NCBI RefSeq assembly: GCF_025725685.1
Contig: NZ_CP107008.1
Coordinates: 2,046,001-2,110,000, forward strand
Direction of reading: 5' to 3'
From: Halomonas sp. M4R1S46
Lineage (GTDB): Bacteria > Pseudomonadota > Gammaproteobacteria > Pseudomonadales > Halomonadaceae
DNA length: 64,000 nt
Positions 23,728-33,082 of the stretch are shown here, one piece after another; within the stretch, counting starts at the first letter, position 1; every line of letters begins with the position of its first letter. The notes under the pieces were generated by a model, which was not told the origin of the DNA, did no database searches, and worked only from the letters and a program-made list of their open reading frames with translations. The translations under genes were made by a program, and so were the position numbers.

Positions 23728-24495
23728 ATGTTGAGCGTGACACCGATTCCCGCCTTTAGCGACAACTATATCTGGATGCTTCGGCAGGACACGAACGGCG
23801 ATGTCTGCGTCGTCGACCCCGGCGATGCCGACCCCGTGATCGAGTGGCTGGAGCGCGAAGGGCTCAACCTGGGCTGCGTGCTGATCACCCACCACCACCC
23901 CGACCACACCGGCGGCCTGCCGGCGCTGATCCAGCGCTACTCGCCGCGGGTCATCGGCCCCCACAACCCCGATATCCCGGGCATCGACGAGCGAGTCGGC
24001 GCCGGGGACGAGGTACGCGTTATGGGCCGGCTGTTCGAGGTCCTCGAGGTGCCCGGCCACACCCTGGATCATATCGCCTTCTTCACCGCCGGTATCCCGC
24101 CGCTGCTGTTCTGCGGCGACACCCTGTTCAGTGCCGGCTGTGGTCGTCTGTTTGAAGGGACTCCCGAGCAGATGCACGCCTCGCTGGCACGCCTCCAGGG
24201 CCTGCCCGAGGACAGCCTGGTCTTCGCGGCCCACGAGTACACCCTGGCGAACCTGCGTTTCGCCAGGGCCGCGGACCCGGACAACACCGACGTGGACGCC
24301 GCCGAGCAGGAATGCCGGCGGGCCCGGGAGCTCGACCGCCCTACCCTGCCCAGCACCATCGGGCGCGAGCGGCGCATCAATCCTTTCCTGCGCTGCGACG
24401 ACGCCGGCGTTCGCCGGGCCGCCTCGGCCCACGGCGACACCGACAGCAGCGTCGCCACCTTCGCCACCCTGCGCGCCTGGAAAGATTCCTTCTGA
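23728..24495 (+). CDS. gloB: Hydroxyacylglutathione hydrolase (glyoxalase II)
   Basis: The 255-aa metallo-beta-lactamase-fold enzyme carries the two-metal motif THHHPDHTGG, VPGHTLDHIAF, GDTLFSAGCGR and AAHEYTLANLRFA. It also has the glutathione-binding C-terminal part (RRINPFLRC). It hydrolyses S-lactoylglutathione to lactate, detoxifying methylglyoxal. I choose ATG 23728 because the family begins at MLSVTPIPAFSDNYIW. It is divergent from yafS and followed 70 nt later by mltD. Confidence 0.95.
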   Translation: MLSVTPIPAFSDNYIWMLRQDTNGDVCVVDPGDADPVIEWLEREGLNLGCVLITHHHPDHTGGLPALIQRYSPRVIGPHNPDIPGIDERVGAGDEVRVMGRLFEVLEVPGHTLDHIAFFTAGIPPLLFCGDTLFSAGCGRLFEGTPEQMHASLARLQGLPEDSLVFAAHEYTLANLRFARAADPDNTDVDAAEQECRRARELDRPTLPSTIGRERRINPFLRCDDAGVRRAASAHGDTDSSVATFATLRAWKDSF

Positions 24496-24565
24496 GACAC
24501 GATACCCGATGGACGCCGCCCCCGCCGCAGAGCGGCGGGCAGGCCTGCGCCCAGGAGGCCAGCGA

Positions 24566-25756
24566 ATGACCTACCACACCCGCCGACGACTCCTCGGATT
24601 CGCCAGCACCCTCGCCATGACCGGGGCCCTACTGGCCAACGGCGCCTACAGCCAGGCGTCGACCCTGCCGAAGGACCGGCTGGCCACGGACACTCCCACC
24701 TTCACCAGCCATTCCCGTGGCAAGCCCGCCAGCGGCCGGCATTTCTGGAACAGCCTCGACCTGGAGCCCCGCGATGCCTGGTCACGCCTGCGCGGGAGCT
24801 TCCAGTGGCGGGATCAGTGGCAGGACGGTGCCGGTCATGCGCGGGTCCAGCACTGGATCGACGAATACAGTTCAAGCCCCCACAACATCGTCGAGATCAC
24901 CGAGCGGGCCCGCCCCTGGCTGGCCTGGATCCTCGAGCGCATCGAGTCACGGGGGCTGCCCGGCGAAATCGCCCTGATCCCCTTCGTGGAGAGCTCCTTC
25001 GACCCCCACGCACGCAGCCACTTCGGCGCCGCCGGCCTGTGGCAGATCATGCCGCGAACCGGCGATGCCCTGGGGCTGCGGCGCAACGGCGCCTGGGACG
25101 GACGCCTCGACGTGGTGCGCTCGACCCAGGCGGCGCTGGACTACATCGAGTACCAGGCCGACCAGTGGTACGAGGGCGATATCGAGCTTTCGCTGGCCGC
25201 CTATAACGCCGGGGCGGGCACGGTGAACCGGGCGCGGCGCATCGCGCAGTCCCGCGGCCATGAGGGCCACTACTGGGACCTCGACCTGCCGGCGGAAACC
25301 ATGGACTATGTCCCCAAGCTGCTGGCCATCGCCGCGATCATCGCCGAGCCGGAGCGCTACGACGTCGCCCTGCCGGAGATCGACGCCGAACCGGCCTTCG
25401 CCCGGGTACGCGTCACCCGCACGATCCGACTGGGCGAGGCGGCTCGCCTGGCCGGCGTGCCGACGGGCCAGCTCGCCGACCTCAACCCCGGCCTGCGCAC
25501 CGAGGCGGCCCGCCCCGGTCAGGTCCGCGAGCTGCTGGTGCCGGTGGATGACGCCGAACGCCTCGTGGCGGCACTGGATGCGGTCAGCCCCGCGACCGGC
25601 GGTGGCGACGCGGTCCATGTCGTGCAGCGGGGTGACACCCTGTCCGCCATCGCCACCCGGCATGCCGTGGCCATCTCCGACCTGGCCCGCTGGAACGACA
25701 TCCAGCGGGTCGACACTTTACAACCCGGCCAGCAGCTGACACTTTCCGGTAGATGA
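24566..25756 (+). CDS. mltD: Membrane-bound lytic transglycosylase MltD
   Basis: A 396-aa exported peptidoglycan lytic transglycosylase. After an N-terminal signal (LLGFASTLAMTGALLANGAYS) comes an SLT domain with the catalytic Glu in FVESSFDP, then GAAGLWQIMP and SLAAYNAGAGTVNRA. One LysM repeat lies at the C-terminus (HVVQRGDTLSAIATRH ... QPGQQLTL). No lipobox cysteine is visible, unlike E. coli MltD, which is a longer lipoprotein with two LysM. AGGAGG lies 7 nt before the ATG. It follows gloB as in E. coli. Confidence 0.92.
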   Translation: MTYHTRRRLLGFASTLAMTGALLANGAYSQASTLPKDRLATDTPTFTSHSRGKPASGRHFWNSLDLEPRDAWSRLRGSFQWRDQWQDGAGHARVQHWIDEYSSSPHNIVEITERARPWLAWILERIESRGLPGEIALIPFVESSFDPHARSHFGAAGLWQIMPRTGDALGLRRNGAWDGRLDVVRSTQAALDYIEYQADQWYEGDIELSLAAYNAGAGTVNRARRIAQSRGHEGHYWDLDLPAETMDYVPKLLAIAAIIAEPERYDVALPEIDAEPAFARVRVTRTIRLGEAARLAGVPTGQLADLNPGLRTEAARPGQVRELLVPVDDAERLVAALDAVSPATGGGDAVHVVQRGDTLSAIATRHAVAISDLARWNDIQRVDTLQPGQQLTLSGR

Positions 25757-25797
25757 TGACGGGGCCCGGCCCCTCCTTGGAACAAGGATCCGCTCCG

Positions 25798-27618
25798 ATG
25801 CGATTGACCGTGCTGCTGCTGACGGCCCTGGCGGCAGGCCCCGCCCTGGCCGCCAGTCCCGACGAGGTGCCCACTCGCCATGCCCTCGCCCTCTATGGCG
25901 AGCCGGCGCTTCCCGCGGACTTCACCCACTTCCCCCATGCCGATCCCGAGGCACCGGTGGGCGGCACCCTGACCCGGGCGGCCACCGGCAGCTTCGACTC
26001 CACCAACCCCTTCATCATCCAGGGCACCCCGGCCACGGGCCTCAACGCGATCTACGACACCCTGATGGTCGCCAACCCGGACGAGCCGTTCACCATGTAC
26101 GGGCTGCTGGCCGAGGGCATCCGGCTGGACCCGGACCGCCAGTGGATCGAGTTCGACCTGCACCGCGAGGCACGCTTCCACGATGGCACCCCGGTGACCG
26201 CCGCCGACGTGATCTTCAGCTTCGAGACCCTCACCGAGAAGGGACAGCCCTTCTACGGGGCCTATTACGCCGACGTCACCGCGGTTCGCGCGGTGGATGA
26301 GGACACCGTGCACTTCGACCTGGCCGACAGCGAGTCCCGGGAGCTGCCGCTGATCCTCGGCCAGATGCCGGTCCTGCCCGCCCATTACTGGGAAGGCCGC
26401 GACTTCGAGGCCACCACCCGGGATCCCTTGCTGGGCTCCGGCCCCTACCGCATCGCCCAGGTCGACCCCGGCCGGCGCATCGTCTACGCGCGGGTCGAGG
26501 ACTACTGGGGGCAGGACCTGCCGGTGAACCGCGGCCGCCACAACATCGGCCGCCTGGTGTTCGACTACTACCGCGACCAGACCGTGGCCCTGGAAGCCTT
26601 CAAGGCCGGCAACCTCGACATGCGCATCGAGTCCAGCGCCCGCAACTGGGCCACCGCCTACGACTTCCCCGCCGCCGAGGCCGGCTTCGTGCAGCGCCTG
26701 GAGGTGCCCGACGGCCAGCCGGCGGGCATGCAGGCCTATGTCATCAACCTGCGCCGGGAGAAGTTCCAGGACGTGCGCGTCCGCGAGGCCCTCAACCTGG
26801 CCTTCGACTTCGAGTGGCTGAACCAGAACCTCTTCTACGGGGCCTACGAGCGCACCCGGAGCTACTTCGAGAACTCCGGAATGGCCGCCGAGGGACTGCC
26901 CGGCGAGGGCGAGCTGGCCCTGCTCGAGCCGCACCGCGAGGCGCTGCCCGAGCAGGTCTTCGAGCAGCCGCTGCCCATCGAGCAACCGCAGGACATGCGC
27001 GCCCGCCTGCGCGAAGCCTTGAACCTGCTGCATGAGGCCGGCTACGAGAATCGCGAGGACGGCATGCTCGTCGACGCGCAGACCGGCGAGCCCCTGACCC
27101 TCGAGGTGCTCCTGTTCGACACCCAGTTCGAACGCGTCGTCCAGCCCCTGCTGCGCAACCTCGCGCGGCTCGGGGTCCAGGGCGACATCCGCATCGTCGA
27201 CGTCAACCAGTACCTCAATCGCCTGCGCCGCTTCGATTTCGACATCATCGTGGGCAGCTTTCCGCAGTCCGCCAACCCGGGCAACGAGCAGCGCGAGTTC
27301 TGGGGCAGCGAGTATGCCAACGCCCCCCAGAGCCGCAACCTGATCGGCCTCCAGGACCCGGTGATCGACGCCCTGGTGGACCGGCTGATCGCCGCCGACA
27401 GCCGCGAGGCGCTGGACACCGCCGCCCAGGCCCTGGACCGGGTCCTGCGCTGGGGCTTCTACGTGATCCCCCAGTGGCACCTGGATACGACCCGCATCGC
27501 GCTCTGGGACAAGTTCGGCTGGCAGGAGCCCTTCCCCCACTACAACCTGGATCTGGATGCCTGGTGGGTCGATCCCGACCGCGCCGCCGAGATCGAGAGC
27601 CGACAGCGCAATCGGTGA
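25798..27618 (+). CDS. yejA: Oligopeptide ABC transporter, substrate-binding protein YejA
   Basis: A 606-aa periplasmic binding protein of the peptide/nickel SBP_bac_5 class. It has signal peptide MRLTVLLLTALAAGPALA and the YejA-type start HALALYGEPALPADFTHF, FDSTNPFIIQG, then LGSGPYRI, VNLRREKFQDVRVR-type segments and NPGNEQREFWGS. Length equals that of E. coli YejA (about 604). The Yej system imports oligopeptides and, in E. coli, microcin C. First gene of yejABEF; a 143-nt gap with a heptamer repeat separates it from yejB, possibly lowering expression of the membrane parts. Confidence 0.93.
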   Translation: MRLTVLLLTALAAGPALAASPDEVPTRHALALYGEPALPADFTHFPHADPEAPVGGTLTRAATGSFDSTNPFIIQGTPATGLNAIYDTLMVANPDEPFTMYGLLAEGIRLDPDRQWIEFDLHREARFHDGTPVTAADVIFSFETLTEKGQPFYGAYYADVTAVRAVDEDTVHFDLADSESRELPLILGQMPVLPAHYWEGRDFEATTRDPLLGSGPYRIAQVDPGRRIVYARVEDYWGQDLPVNRGRHNIGRLVFDYYRDQTVALEAFKAGNLDMRIESSARNWATAYDFPAAEAGFVQRLEVPDGQPAGMQAYVINLRREKFQDVRVREALNLAFDFEWLNQNLFYGAYERTRSYFENSGMAAEGLPGEGELALLEPHREALPEQVFEQPLPIEQPQDMRARLREALNLLHEAGYENREDGMLVDAQTGEPLTLEVLLFDTQFERVVQPLLRNLARLGVQGDIRIVDVNQYLNRLRRFDFDIIVGSFPQSANPGNEQREFWGSEYANAPQSRNLIGLQDPVIDALVDRLIAADSREALDTAAQALDRVLRWGFYVIPQWHLDTTRIALWDKFGWQEPFPHYNLDLDAWWVDPDRAAEIESRQRNR

Positions 27619-27620
27619 GT

Positions 27621-27655
27621 GAGGTGTGAGGTGTGAGGTGTGAGGTGTGAGGTGT
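27621..27655 (+). repeat. Heptamer tandem repeat (five copies of GAGGTGT)
   Basis: Five perfect, contiguous 7-bp units directly after the yejA stop codon, in the yejA-yejB gap. Such short tandem repeats may vary in number by slippage. The sequence is purine-rich and includes ribosome-site-like GAGG in every unit. Confidence 0.9.
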
Positions 27656-27761
27656 ACCAGAGCATGAGCCACGGGGCGGGCTTCCCCTCACTCTTCACCC
27701 CTCGCTTCTTTCACCGTGCCCTTGACGTACGACATCTGGACATAATTGCTAAGGACACGCC

Positions 27762-28832
27762 GTGGCCGCCTATGTACTGCGCCGCATCCTGCTGATGATC
27801 CCCACCCTGCTGGGGATCATGCTGCTCAACTTCATCATCGTCCAGGCCGCCCCGGGCGGTCCCATCGACCAGATGCTGGCCCGCTTCGAGGGACTCTCCA
27901 GCCAGGCCAGCACGCGCCTGGAGGGCGGCGGCGGCGACGTCGCGAGCGGCGAGTCACGGGGCGCCCGGGGCGTGCCCCAGGCGCTCATCGATCGCCTGGA
28001 GACCCAGTTCGGCTTCGACCAGCCGGCCCACGAGCGCTTCCTCGGCATGCTCGTCGACTATGCCACCTTCGACCTGGGCGAGAGCTTCTTCCTCGGCCAG
28101 AAGGTCACCACCCTGATGCTCGACCGGCTGCCGGTCTCGATCTCGCTGGGGCTCTGGACCACCCTGCTGGTCTACCTGGTGTCCATCCCGCTGGGCATCC
28201 GCAAGGCGCTGACCCACGGCTCGCGGTTCGATGTCTGGACCTCGGGCCTGGTCATCGTCGGCTACGCGATCCCCGGCTTCCTGTTCGCCATCCTGCTGAT
28301 CGTGCTGTTCGCCGGGGGCAGCTACTGGGACGTCTTCCCGCTGCGCGGCCTGACCTCGCCGGACTTCGCCGACCTCGGCCCGTGGGGCAAGGTGAAGGAC
28401 TACTTCTGGCATATCACCCTGCCCGTGGTGGCCTCGGCGATCGGCAGCTTCGCCACCCTGACCATGCTGACCAAGAACAGCTTCCTCGACGAGGTGCACA
28501 AGCAATACGTGCTGACCGCCCGCGCCAAGGGCGCCAGCGATCGCCGGGTCCTCTACGGGCACGTGTTCCGCAACGGCATGCTGATCATCATCGCCGGCCT
28601 GCCCTCAGCGCTGGTCGGCATCTTCTTCACCGGCTCGCTGCTGATCGAGGTGATCTTCTCCCTCAACGGCCTCGGCCTGCTGGGCTTCGAGGCGGTGATG
28701 CAGCGTGACTATCCGGTGATCTTCGGCACCCTCTACCTGTACACCCTGATCGGGCTGGTGCTGAAGCTGATCTCGGACCTGACCTATGTGTGGGTCGACC
28801 CGCGCATCGACTTCGAGACCCGGGAGTCCTGA
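27762..28832 (+). CDS. yejB: Oligopeptide ABC transporter permease YejB
   Basis: A 356-aa permease with a GTG start (AAGGA 7 nt before). It has an N-terminal membrane segment, a long periplasmic loop (residues about 35-100) and five further transmembrane segments. The EAA-type loop that docks the ATPase is VLTARAKGASDRRVLYGHVFRNG. Size matches E. coli YejB (about 364). One nucleotide separates its stop codon from the yejE start. Confidence 0.93.
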   Translation: MAAYVLRRILLMIPTLLGIMLLNFIIVQAAPGGPIDQMLARFEGLSSQASTRLEGGGGDVASGESRGARGVPQALIDRLETQFGFDQPAHERFLGMLVDYATFDLGESFFLGQKVTTLMLDRLPVSISLGLWTTLLVYLVSIPLGIRKALTHGSRFDVWTSGLVIVGYAIPGFLFAILLIVLFAGGSYWDVFPLRGLTSPDFADLGPWGKVKDYFWHITLPVVASAIGSFATLTMLTKNSFLDEVHKQYVLTARAKGASDRRVLYGHVFRNGMLIIIAGLPSALVGIFFTGSLLIEVIFSLNGLGLLGFEAVMQRDYPVIFGTLYLYTLIGLVLKLISDLTYVWVDPRIDFETRES

Positions 28833-28833
28833 C

Positions 28834-29910
28834 ATGTCACGTCTCACCGCCCGGCTGTCGCCGATTTCCCGTCGCCGCCTCGCCACCTTCCACGGCAACC
28901 GCCGCGCCCGGTGGTCGCTGTGGGTCTTCCTGACCCTGTTCGTGGTCAGCCTCGGCGCCGAGCTGGTCGCCAACGACCGGCCGCTGCTGATGCAGTACCA
29001 GGGGCAGTGGTACGTCCCGCTGCTCGTCGACTACCCCGATACCGAGTTCGGCGGCTTCCTGCCCACTCCCGCGAACTACCGGGACCCCTATATCCAGGAG
29101 ACCATCGAGGCCGACGGCTGGATCCTCTGGCCCCCCATCCCCTTCACCTACGACACCCTCGACATGGGCCTGTCGCACCCGGCGCCGTCCCCGCCGGACG
29201 CCCGGCACTGGCTGGGCACCGACGACCAGGGTCGGGACGTGCTGGCCCGGGTCATCTACGGCTTTCGCCTGTCGGTGGTGTTCGCCCTGGTGCTGACCAT
29301 CGGCTCGATGGTACTCGGGGTGCTGATCGGCGGCGTCCAGGGCTACTTCGGCGGCAAGGTCGACCTGATCGGCCAGCGACTGATCGAGATCTGGTCCGGC
29401 CTGCCGATGCTGTTCCTGCTGATCATCCTGGCCAGCCTGGTCGAGCCCAACCTCTGGTGGCTGCTCGGCATCATGCTGCTGTTCTCCTGGCTGGGCCTGG
29501 TCGACGTGGTACGTGCCGAGTTCCTGCGCGCACGCAACCTGGAGTACGTGCGCGCCGCGCGGGCCATGGGCCTGCCCTCGCACCTGATCATGTGGCGCCA
29601 TGTACTGCCCAACGCCATGGTCGCCACCCTGACCTTCATTCCCTTCCTGTTCACCGGCGCCATCACCACCCTGACCGCCCTGGACTTCCTGGGCTTCGGC
29701 CTGCCGCCGGGCTCACCCTCGCTCGGCGAGCTGGTGGCCCAGGGCAAGAACAACCTCCAGGCGCCCTGGCTCGGCATCACCGCCTTCCTGACCCTGGCGG
29801 TGATGCTCTCCCTGCTGGTATTCATCGGCGAGGGCCTGCGCGATGCCTTCGACCCCCGTCATATCCAGCAGGCCGGCGACTCACGCCCAAGGACGCCCCG
29901 CGATGCCTGA
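28834..29910 (+). CDS. yejE: Oligopeptide ABC transporter permease YejE
   Basis: A 358-aa DppC/OppC-type permease. It begins MSRLTARLSPISRRR and has an N-terminal membrane anchor, the family motif GTDDQGRDVLARVIYGFR, several further membrane segments and the EAA loop VRAARAMGLPSHLIMWRHVLPN. The periplasmic insert near residues 45-120 is usual for YejE. It overlaps yejF by 8 nt. Confidence 0.93.
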   Translation: MSRLTARLSPISRRRLATFHGNRRARWSLWVFLTLFVVSLGAELVANDRPLLMQYQGQWYVPLLVDYPDTEFGGFLPTPANYRDPYIQETIEADGWILWPPIPFTYDTLDMGLSHPAPSPPDARHWLGTDDQGRDVLARVIYGFRLSVVFALVLTIGSMVLGVLIGGVQGYFGGKVDLIGQRLIEIWSGLPMLFLLIILASLVEPNLWWLLGIMLLFSWLGLVDVVRAEFLRARNLEYVRAARAMGLPSHLIMWRHVLPNAMVATLTFIPFLFTGAITTLTALDFLGFGLPPGSPSLGELVAQGKNNLQAPWLGITAFLTLAVMLSLLVFIGEGLRDAFDPRHIQQAGDSRPRTPRDA

Positions 29911-31495
29911 CACCCCCCTGTTCCGCCTCGATGCGCTGACCATCGCCTTCGACGGCACGCCGGTGGTCGAGGACCTGTCCCTGGCGGTGCACCCTGGCGA
30001 GACCCTGGCGCTGGTCGGCGAGTCCGGCTCCGGCAAGTCGGTCTCCGCCCTCGGCGCCCTGGGGTTGCTGCCCCGCAACGCCGAGGTGCGCGGCGGCCGC
30101 CACCTCGGCGACACCGACCTCGCCCGCCTGACGCGCCGACAGTGGCAGGCGCTGCGCGGCGGCCAGGTGGGCTTCGTCTTCCAGGAGCCGATGACCTCGC
30201 TGAACCCGCTGCAGACCGTGGCCACGCAGATCGGCGAGACCCTGCGCCTGCACCAGGGCCTCTCCGGCCCGGCGGCCCGTCGGCGCTGCCGGGAACTGCT
30301 CGAGCAGGTCAGGCTGCCCCGCGCCGAGGAGCTCCTCGACGCCTGGCCCCACCAGCTCTCCGGCGGCCAGCGCCAGCGGGTGATGATCGCCATGGCCATC
30401 GCCAATCGCCCCCGGCTGCTGATCGCCGACGAGCCCACCACGGCGCTGGACGTCACCGTCCAGCGCGAGATCCTGGCGCTGCTCGCCGACCTGCGCGACG
30501 CGCACGGCATGGGCATGCTGTTCATCACCCATGACCTCAACCTGGTCCGCCGCCATGCCGACCGGGTCTGTGTCATGCATCATGGCCGACTCCAGGAGAC
30601 CGGCGAGGTGGCCAGCGTCTTCGCCGCGCCCCAGAGCCCCTACACCCGGGACCTGCTGGAGGCCGAGCCCGCGGGCCGCCCCGAGCCCGTCAGCCCACAG
30701 CCGCCGCTGCTCAGCGCCCGCGGCCTCGGCGTGCGCTTCGAGCGCCCCAGGCGGCTGTTCCGTCGCCGCCCGCCCGCCTTCGAGGCCGTGAAGCCCCTCG
30801 ACCTGACGGTGGCCCCCGGCGAGACCCTGGGCATCGTCGGCGAATCCGGCTCCGGCAAGACCACCCTGGCGCTGGCCCTGTTGCGGCTCACCGTCAGCCA
30901 GGGCGAGATCGACTTCGACGGTGAACGCCTGGACCGGCTCCATGGCAACGCCCTGCGCCGGCGCCGCCGCCGCCTCCAGGTGGTCTTCCAGGATCCCTAT
31001 GGCTCGCTGTCGCCGCGTCTGCCCGTTGCCGACATCGTCAGCGAGGGCCTGCACTTCCACCACCCGGAGCTGTCCCCGTCGGAGGTCGACCGTCGGGTCC
31101 GCGACACCCTGCGCGAAGTAGGTCTGCCGGAACAGTGCGCCGCCCGCTACCCCCACGAGTTCTCCGGCGGGCAGCGTCAGCGCATCGCCGTGGCCCGGGC
31201 CATCATCCTCGAGCCCGAGCTGCTGGTTCTCGACGAGCCCACCTCGGCGCTGGATCGCACCGTGCAGAAGCAGCTGGTCGCCCTGCTGAGGGAACTCCAG
31301 CGCCGCCGCGGGCTGAGCTACCTGTTCATCAGCCACGACCTGGCGGTGGTCCGCGCCATGGCCCACCGCATCCTGGTGCTCAAGGACGGCGAGGTGATGG
31401 AGAGCGGCGACTGCCTGGAGGTCCTGGAACACCCCGGCACCGACTATACCCGCGCCCTGGTGGAGGCCGCCGGGTTGACGTCCACCGAGGCCTGA
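29903..31495 (+). CDS. yejF: Oligopeptide ABC transporter ATP-binding protein YejF
   Basis: A 530-aa fused double ATPase. Each half has Walker A (GESGSGKSV and GESGSGKTT), signature (QLSGGQRQR and EFSGGQRQR) and Walker B (LLIADEPT and LLVLDEPT). Both end in the oligopeptide-type C-terminal extension (PYTRDLLEAEP, DYTRALVEAA). It energises YejBE. Start 29903 is chosen from homology (MPDTPLFRLDAL). It is the last gene of the operon. Confidence 0.94.
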   Translation: MPDTPLFRLDALTIAFDGTPVVEDLSLAVHPGETLALVGESGSGKSVSALGALGLLPRNAEVRGGRHLGDTDLARLTRRQWQALRGGQVGFVFQEPMTSLNPLQTVATQIGETLRLHQGLSGPAARRRCRELLEQVRLPRAEELLDAWPHQLSGGQRQRVMIAMAIANRPRLLIADEPTTALDVTVQREILALLADLRDAHGMGMLFITHDLNLVRRHADRVCVMHHGRLQETGEVASVFAAPQSPYTRDLLEAEPAGRPEPVSPQPPLLSARGLGVRFERPRRLFRRRPPAFEAVKPLDLTVAPGETLGIVGESGSGKTTLALALLRLTVSQGEIDFDGERLDRLHGNALRRRRRRLQVVFQDPYGSLSPRLPVADIVSEGLHFHHPELSPSEVDRRVRDTLREVGLPEQCAARYPHEFSGGQRQRIAVARAIILEPELLVLDEPTSALDRTVQKQLVALLRELQRRRGLSYLFISHDLAVVRAMAHRILVLKDGEVMESGDCLEVLEHPGTDYTRALVEAAGLTSTEA

Positions 31496-31606
31496 TGGGG
31501 CAAGTTTCCTGACCCCAGCAGCGTCGGTGGCCGGACGCTACCATGCCGTCGGACGCCTGGCTTTGAGGTCACGCACCAGAGCAGGTTGAGACGCCTCCCG
31601 GCAAGA

Positions 31607-31622
31607 GAAGATAACGGTATAA
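31607..31622 (+). repeat. 16-nt motif shared with 52904-52919
   Basis: GAAGATAACGGTATAA occurs here, upstream of the GGDEF gene, and again at 52904-52919 in the bkd-yeh gap. It is preceded in both places by a GC-rich stretch containing CTCCC. Confidence 0.55.
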
Positions 31623-31677
31623 ACCCTTTCTGGACACTCCCGCCGGGCGGGGCGTCATCCCCTAGCCTGGCCTATAC

Positions 31678-32373
31678 TTGGCTCCCGTCGACCCCGGCCT
31701 GGACACGGCCCGGCACGGACGAGGCGCCCTGGCGTTCACCCTGGCCATCGCCGGTATCTCGCTGGCCGACTATGCGCGCACCCAGCAGGCCCTGAAGCGG
31801 CTCAACCAGCGCCTCGAGCAGGAAGTCGCCGAGCGCACCGACCAGCTGCCGCGACTGGTCAAGCGGCTCGAGATCTACTCCTACACCGACACTCTCACCG
31901 GCCTGCACAACCGCCGCTACTTCGACGAGCTGCTGGCGCACGAGGCCGCCCAGGCCAAGCGCCACGGTCATGCCCTGACGCTGGTCATGATCGATATCGA
32001 CCACTTCAAGCACTTCAACGATGACTTCGGCCACGAGGCGGGGGATACGGTGCTGTCCGGGGTCGCGAGCTGCCTGGCCCAGCACTTTCGCGAGGCCGAC
32101 GTGGTCTGTCGGCTGGGCGGCGAGGAATTCGCGGTGCTGCTGAGCGACGCCGATGCCGACGCGGCCCGGGGCCGGGTCGATGCCCTCATGGCCCGGCTGG
32201 CCGGCACCGTCTACCACTACCGGGAAGCGACCCTGGGGCCGATCAGCGTCTCCTGCGGCATCGCCTCCTACCCGTCCCATGCCGACGAACCCCAGGCGCT
32301 GATCGGGCTCGCCGACAAGGCCCTCTATGCCGCCAAGCACGGGGGCCGGACGCGGACCCACGTCTACGCCTGA
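31678..32373 (+). CDS. GGDEF-domain diguanylate cyclase, apparently N-terminally truncated
   Basis: The 231-aa frame has one hydrophobic stretch (GALAFTLAIAGISLADY), a coiled-coil linker (QQALKRLNQRLEQEVAERT) and a complete GGDEF domain. The latter shows YTDTLTGLHNRRYFDELL, DIDHFKHFND and the active-site CRLGGEEFAVLL, so cyclic-di-GMP synthesis is plausible. The only usable start is a TTG at 31678 without a good ribosome site. The hydrophobic stretch plus coiled coil resembles the end of a 7TMR-DISM or similar membrane sensor module whose N-terminal part is missing. It may be a decayed gene, or a short membrane-anchored cyclase starting at an unrecognised codon. Confidence 0.72.
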   Translation: MAPVDPGLDTARHGRGALAFTLAIAGISLADYARTQQALKRLNQRLEQEVAERTDQLPRLVKRLEIYSYTDTLTGLHNRRYFDELLAHEAAQAKRHGHALTLVMIDIDHFKHFNDDFGHEAGDTVLSGVASCLAQHFREADVVCRLGGEEFAVLLSDADADAARGRVDALMARLAGTVYHYREATLGPISVSCGIASYPSHADEPQALIGLADKALYAAKHGGRTRTHVYA

Positions 32374-32380
32374 GCGCGGC

Positions 32381-33082
32381 TCAGAACAGGGCCACCTCCT
32401 GCTCGGTGAGGTCGCGCCACTCGCCGGGCGCCAGCGCCGGATCGAGACGCAACGCCCCCACCGATTCGCGATGCAGGGCCTCCACATGGTTGCCGATGGC
32501 CGCGAACATCCGTCGCACCTGGTGGTAGCGCCCCTCGGTGATGGTCAGGCGGGCCCGATGGGCATCGACAAGCTCGAGCTCGGCCGGGCGGGTCGCGGCC
32601 TCCTCGCCCTCGAGCCACACGCCCTCGGCGAAGGCGGCCACCGCCCGCGCGGCCTCCTCGCCCGCCAGCGGGCGCGCCAGGGTCGCCCGGTAGACCTTGG
32701 CACAGGCCCGCTTCGGCGAGGTGACCCGGTGGGACCACTGGCCGTCGTCGGTCAGCAGCAGCAGTCCGGTGGTCTCGACATCCAGCCGCCCCACCGGCCG
32801 CAGCCGCTCCGCCTTGGGCGCCTCGACCAGGTCCACCGCCCGCGGGTACAGGCCCCGGCGGGCGGTGCACTCCACGCCGGCCGGCTTGTGCAACATGATG
32901 TGGCGCAGGCCCACCAGGGCCAGCGGCACGCCGTTCCAGGTGACACGGTCCTCATCGCCGACGTGCCGGGCGCCCTTCTTCTCGGGCTCGCCGTTGACGG
33001 TCACCTCGCCCCGGGACAGGGCCCGCTTGGCCAGTCCCCGGGTGAGCTCGGTGCTTTCCGAGAGGAAACGATCCAGGCGCAT
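32381..33082 (-). CDS. rsuA: 16S rRNA pseudouridine(516) synthase RsuA
   Basis: A 233-aa protein with an N-terminal S4 RNA-binding domain (MRLDRFLSEST, KRALSRGEVTVNG) and the RsuA-family catalytic segment RLRPVGRLDVETTGLLLLT containing the nucleophile Asp, then YHQVRRMFAAIGNHVEALHR. RsuA isomerises U516 of 16S rRNA; RluE/RluF are close relatives, but size and S4 domain favour RsuA. Its start overlaps the preceding amidase stop by one base (TGATG). Confidence 0.9.
   Translation of the reverse strand: MRLDRFLSESTELTRGLAKRALSRGEVTVNGEPEKKGARHVGDEDRVTWNGVPLALVGLRHIMLHKPAGVECTARRGLYPRAVDLVEAPKAERLRPVGRLDVETTGLLLLTDDGQWSHRVTSPKRACAKVYRATLARPLAGEEAARAVAAFAEGVWLEGEEAATRPAELELVDAHRARLTITEGRYHQVRRMFAAIGNHVEALHRESVGALRLDPALAPGEWRDLTEQEVALF

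Noticed and set aside
27621..27655. Considered as a CRISPR or Rho-utilisation site
   Set aside because: Contiguous 7-bp units without spacers, and G-rich instead of C-rich on the transcript.
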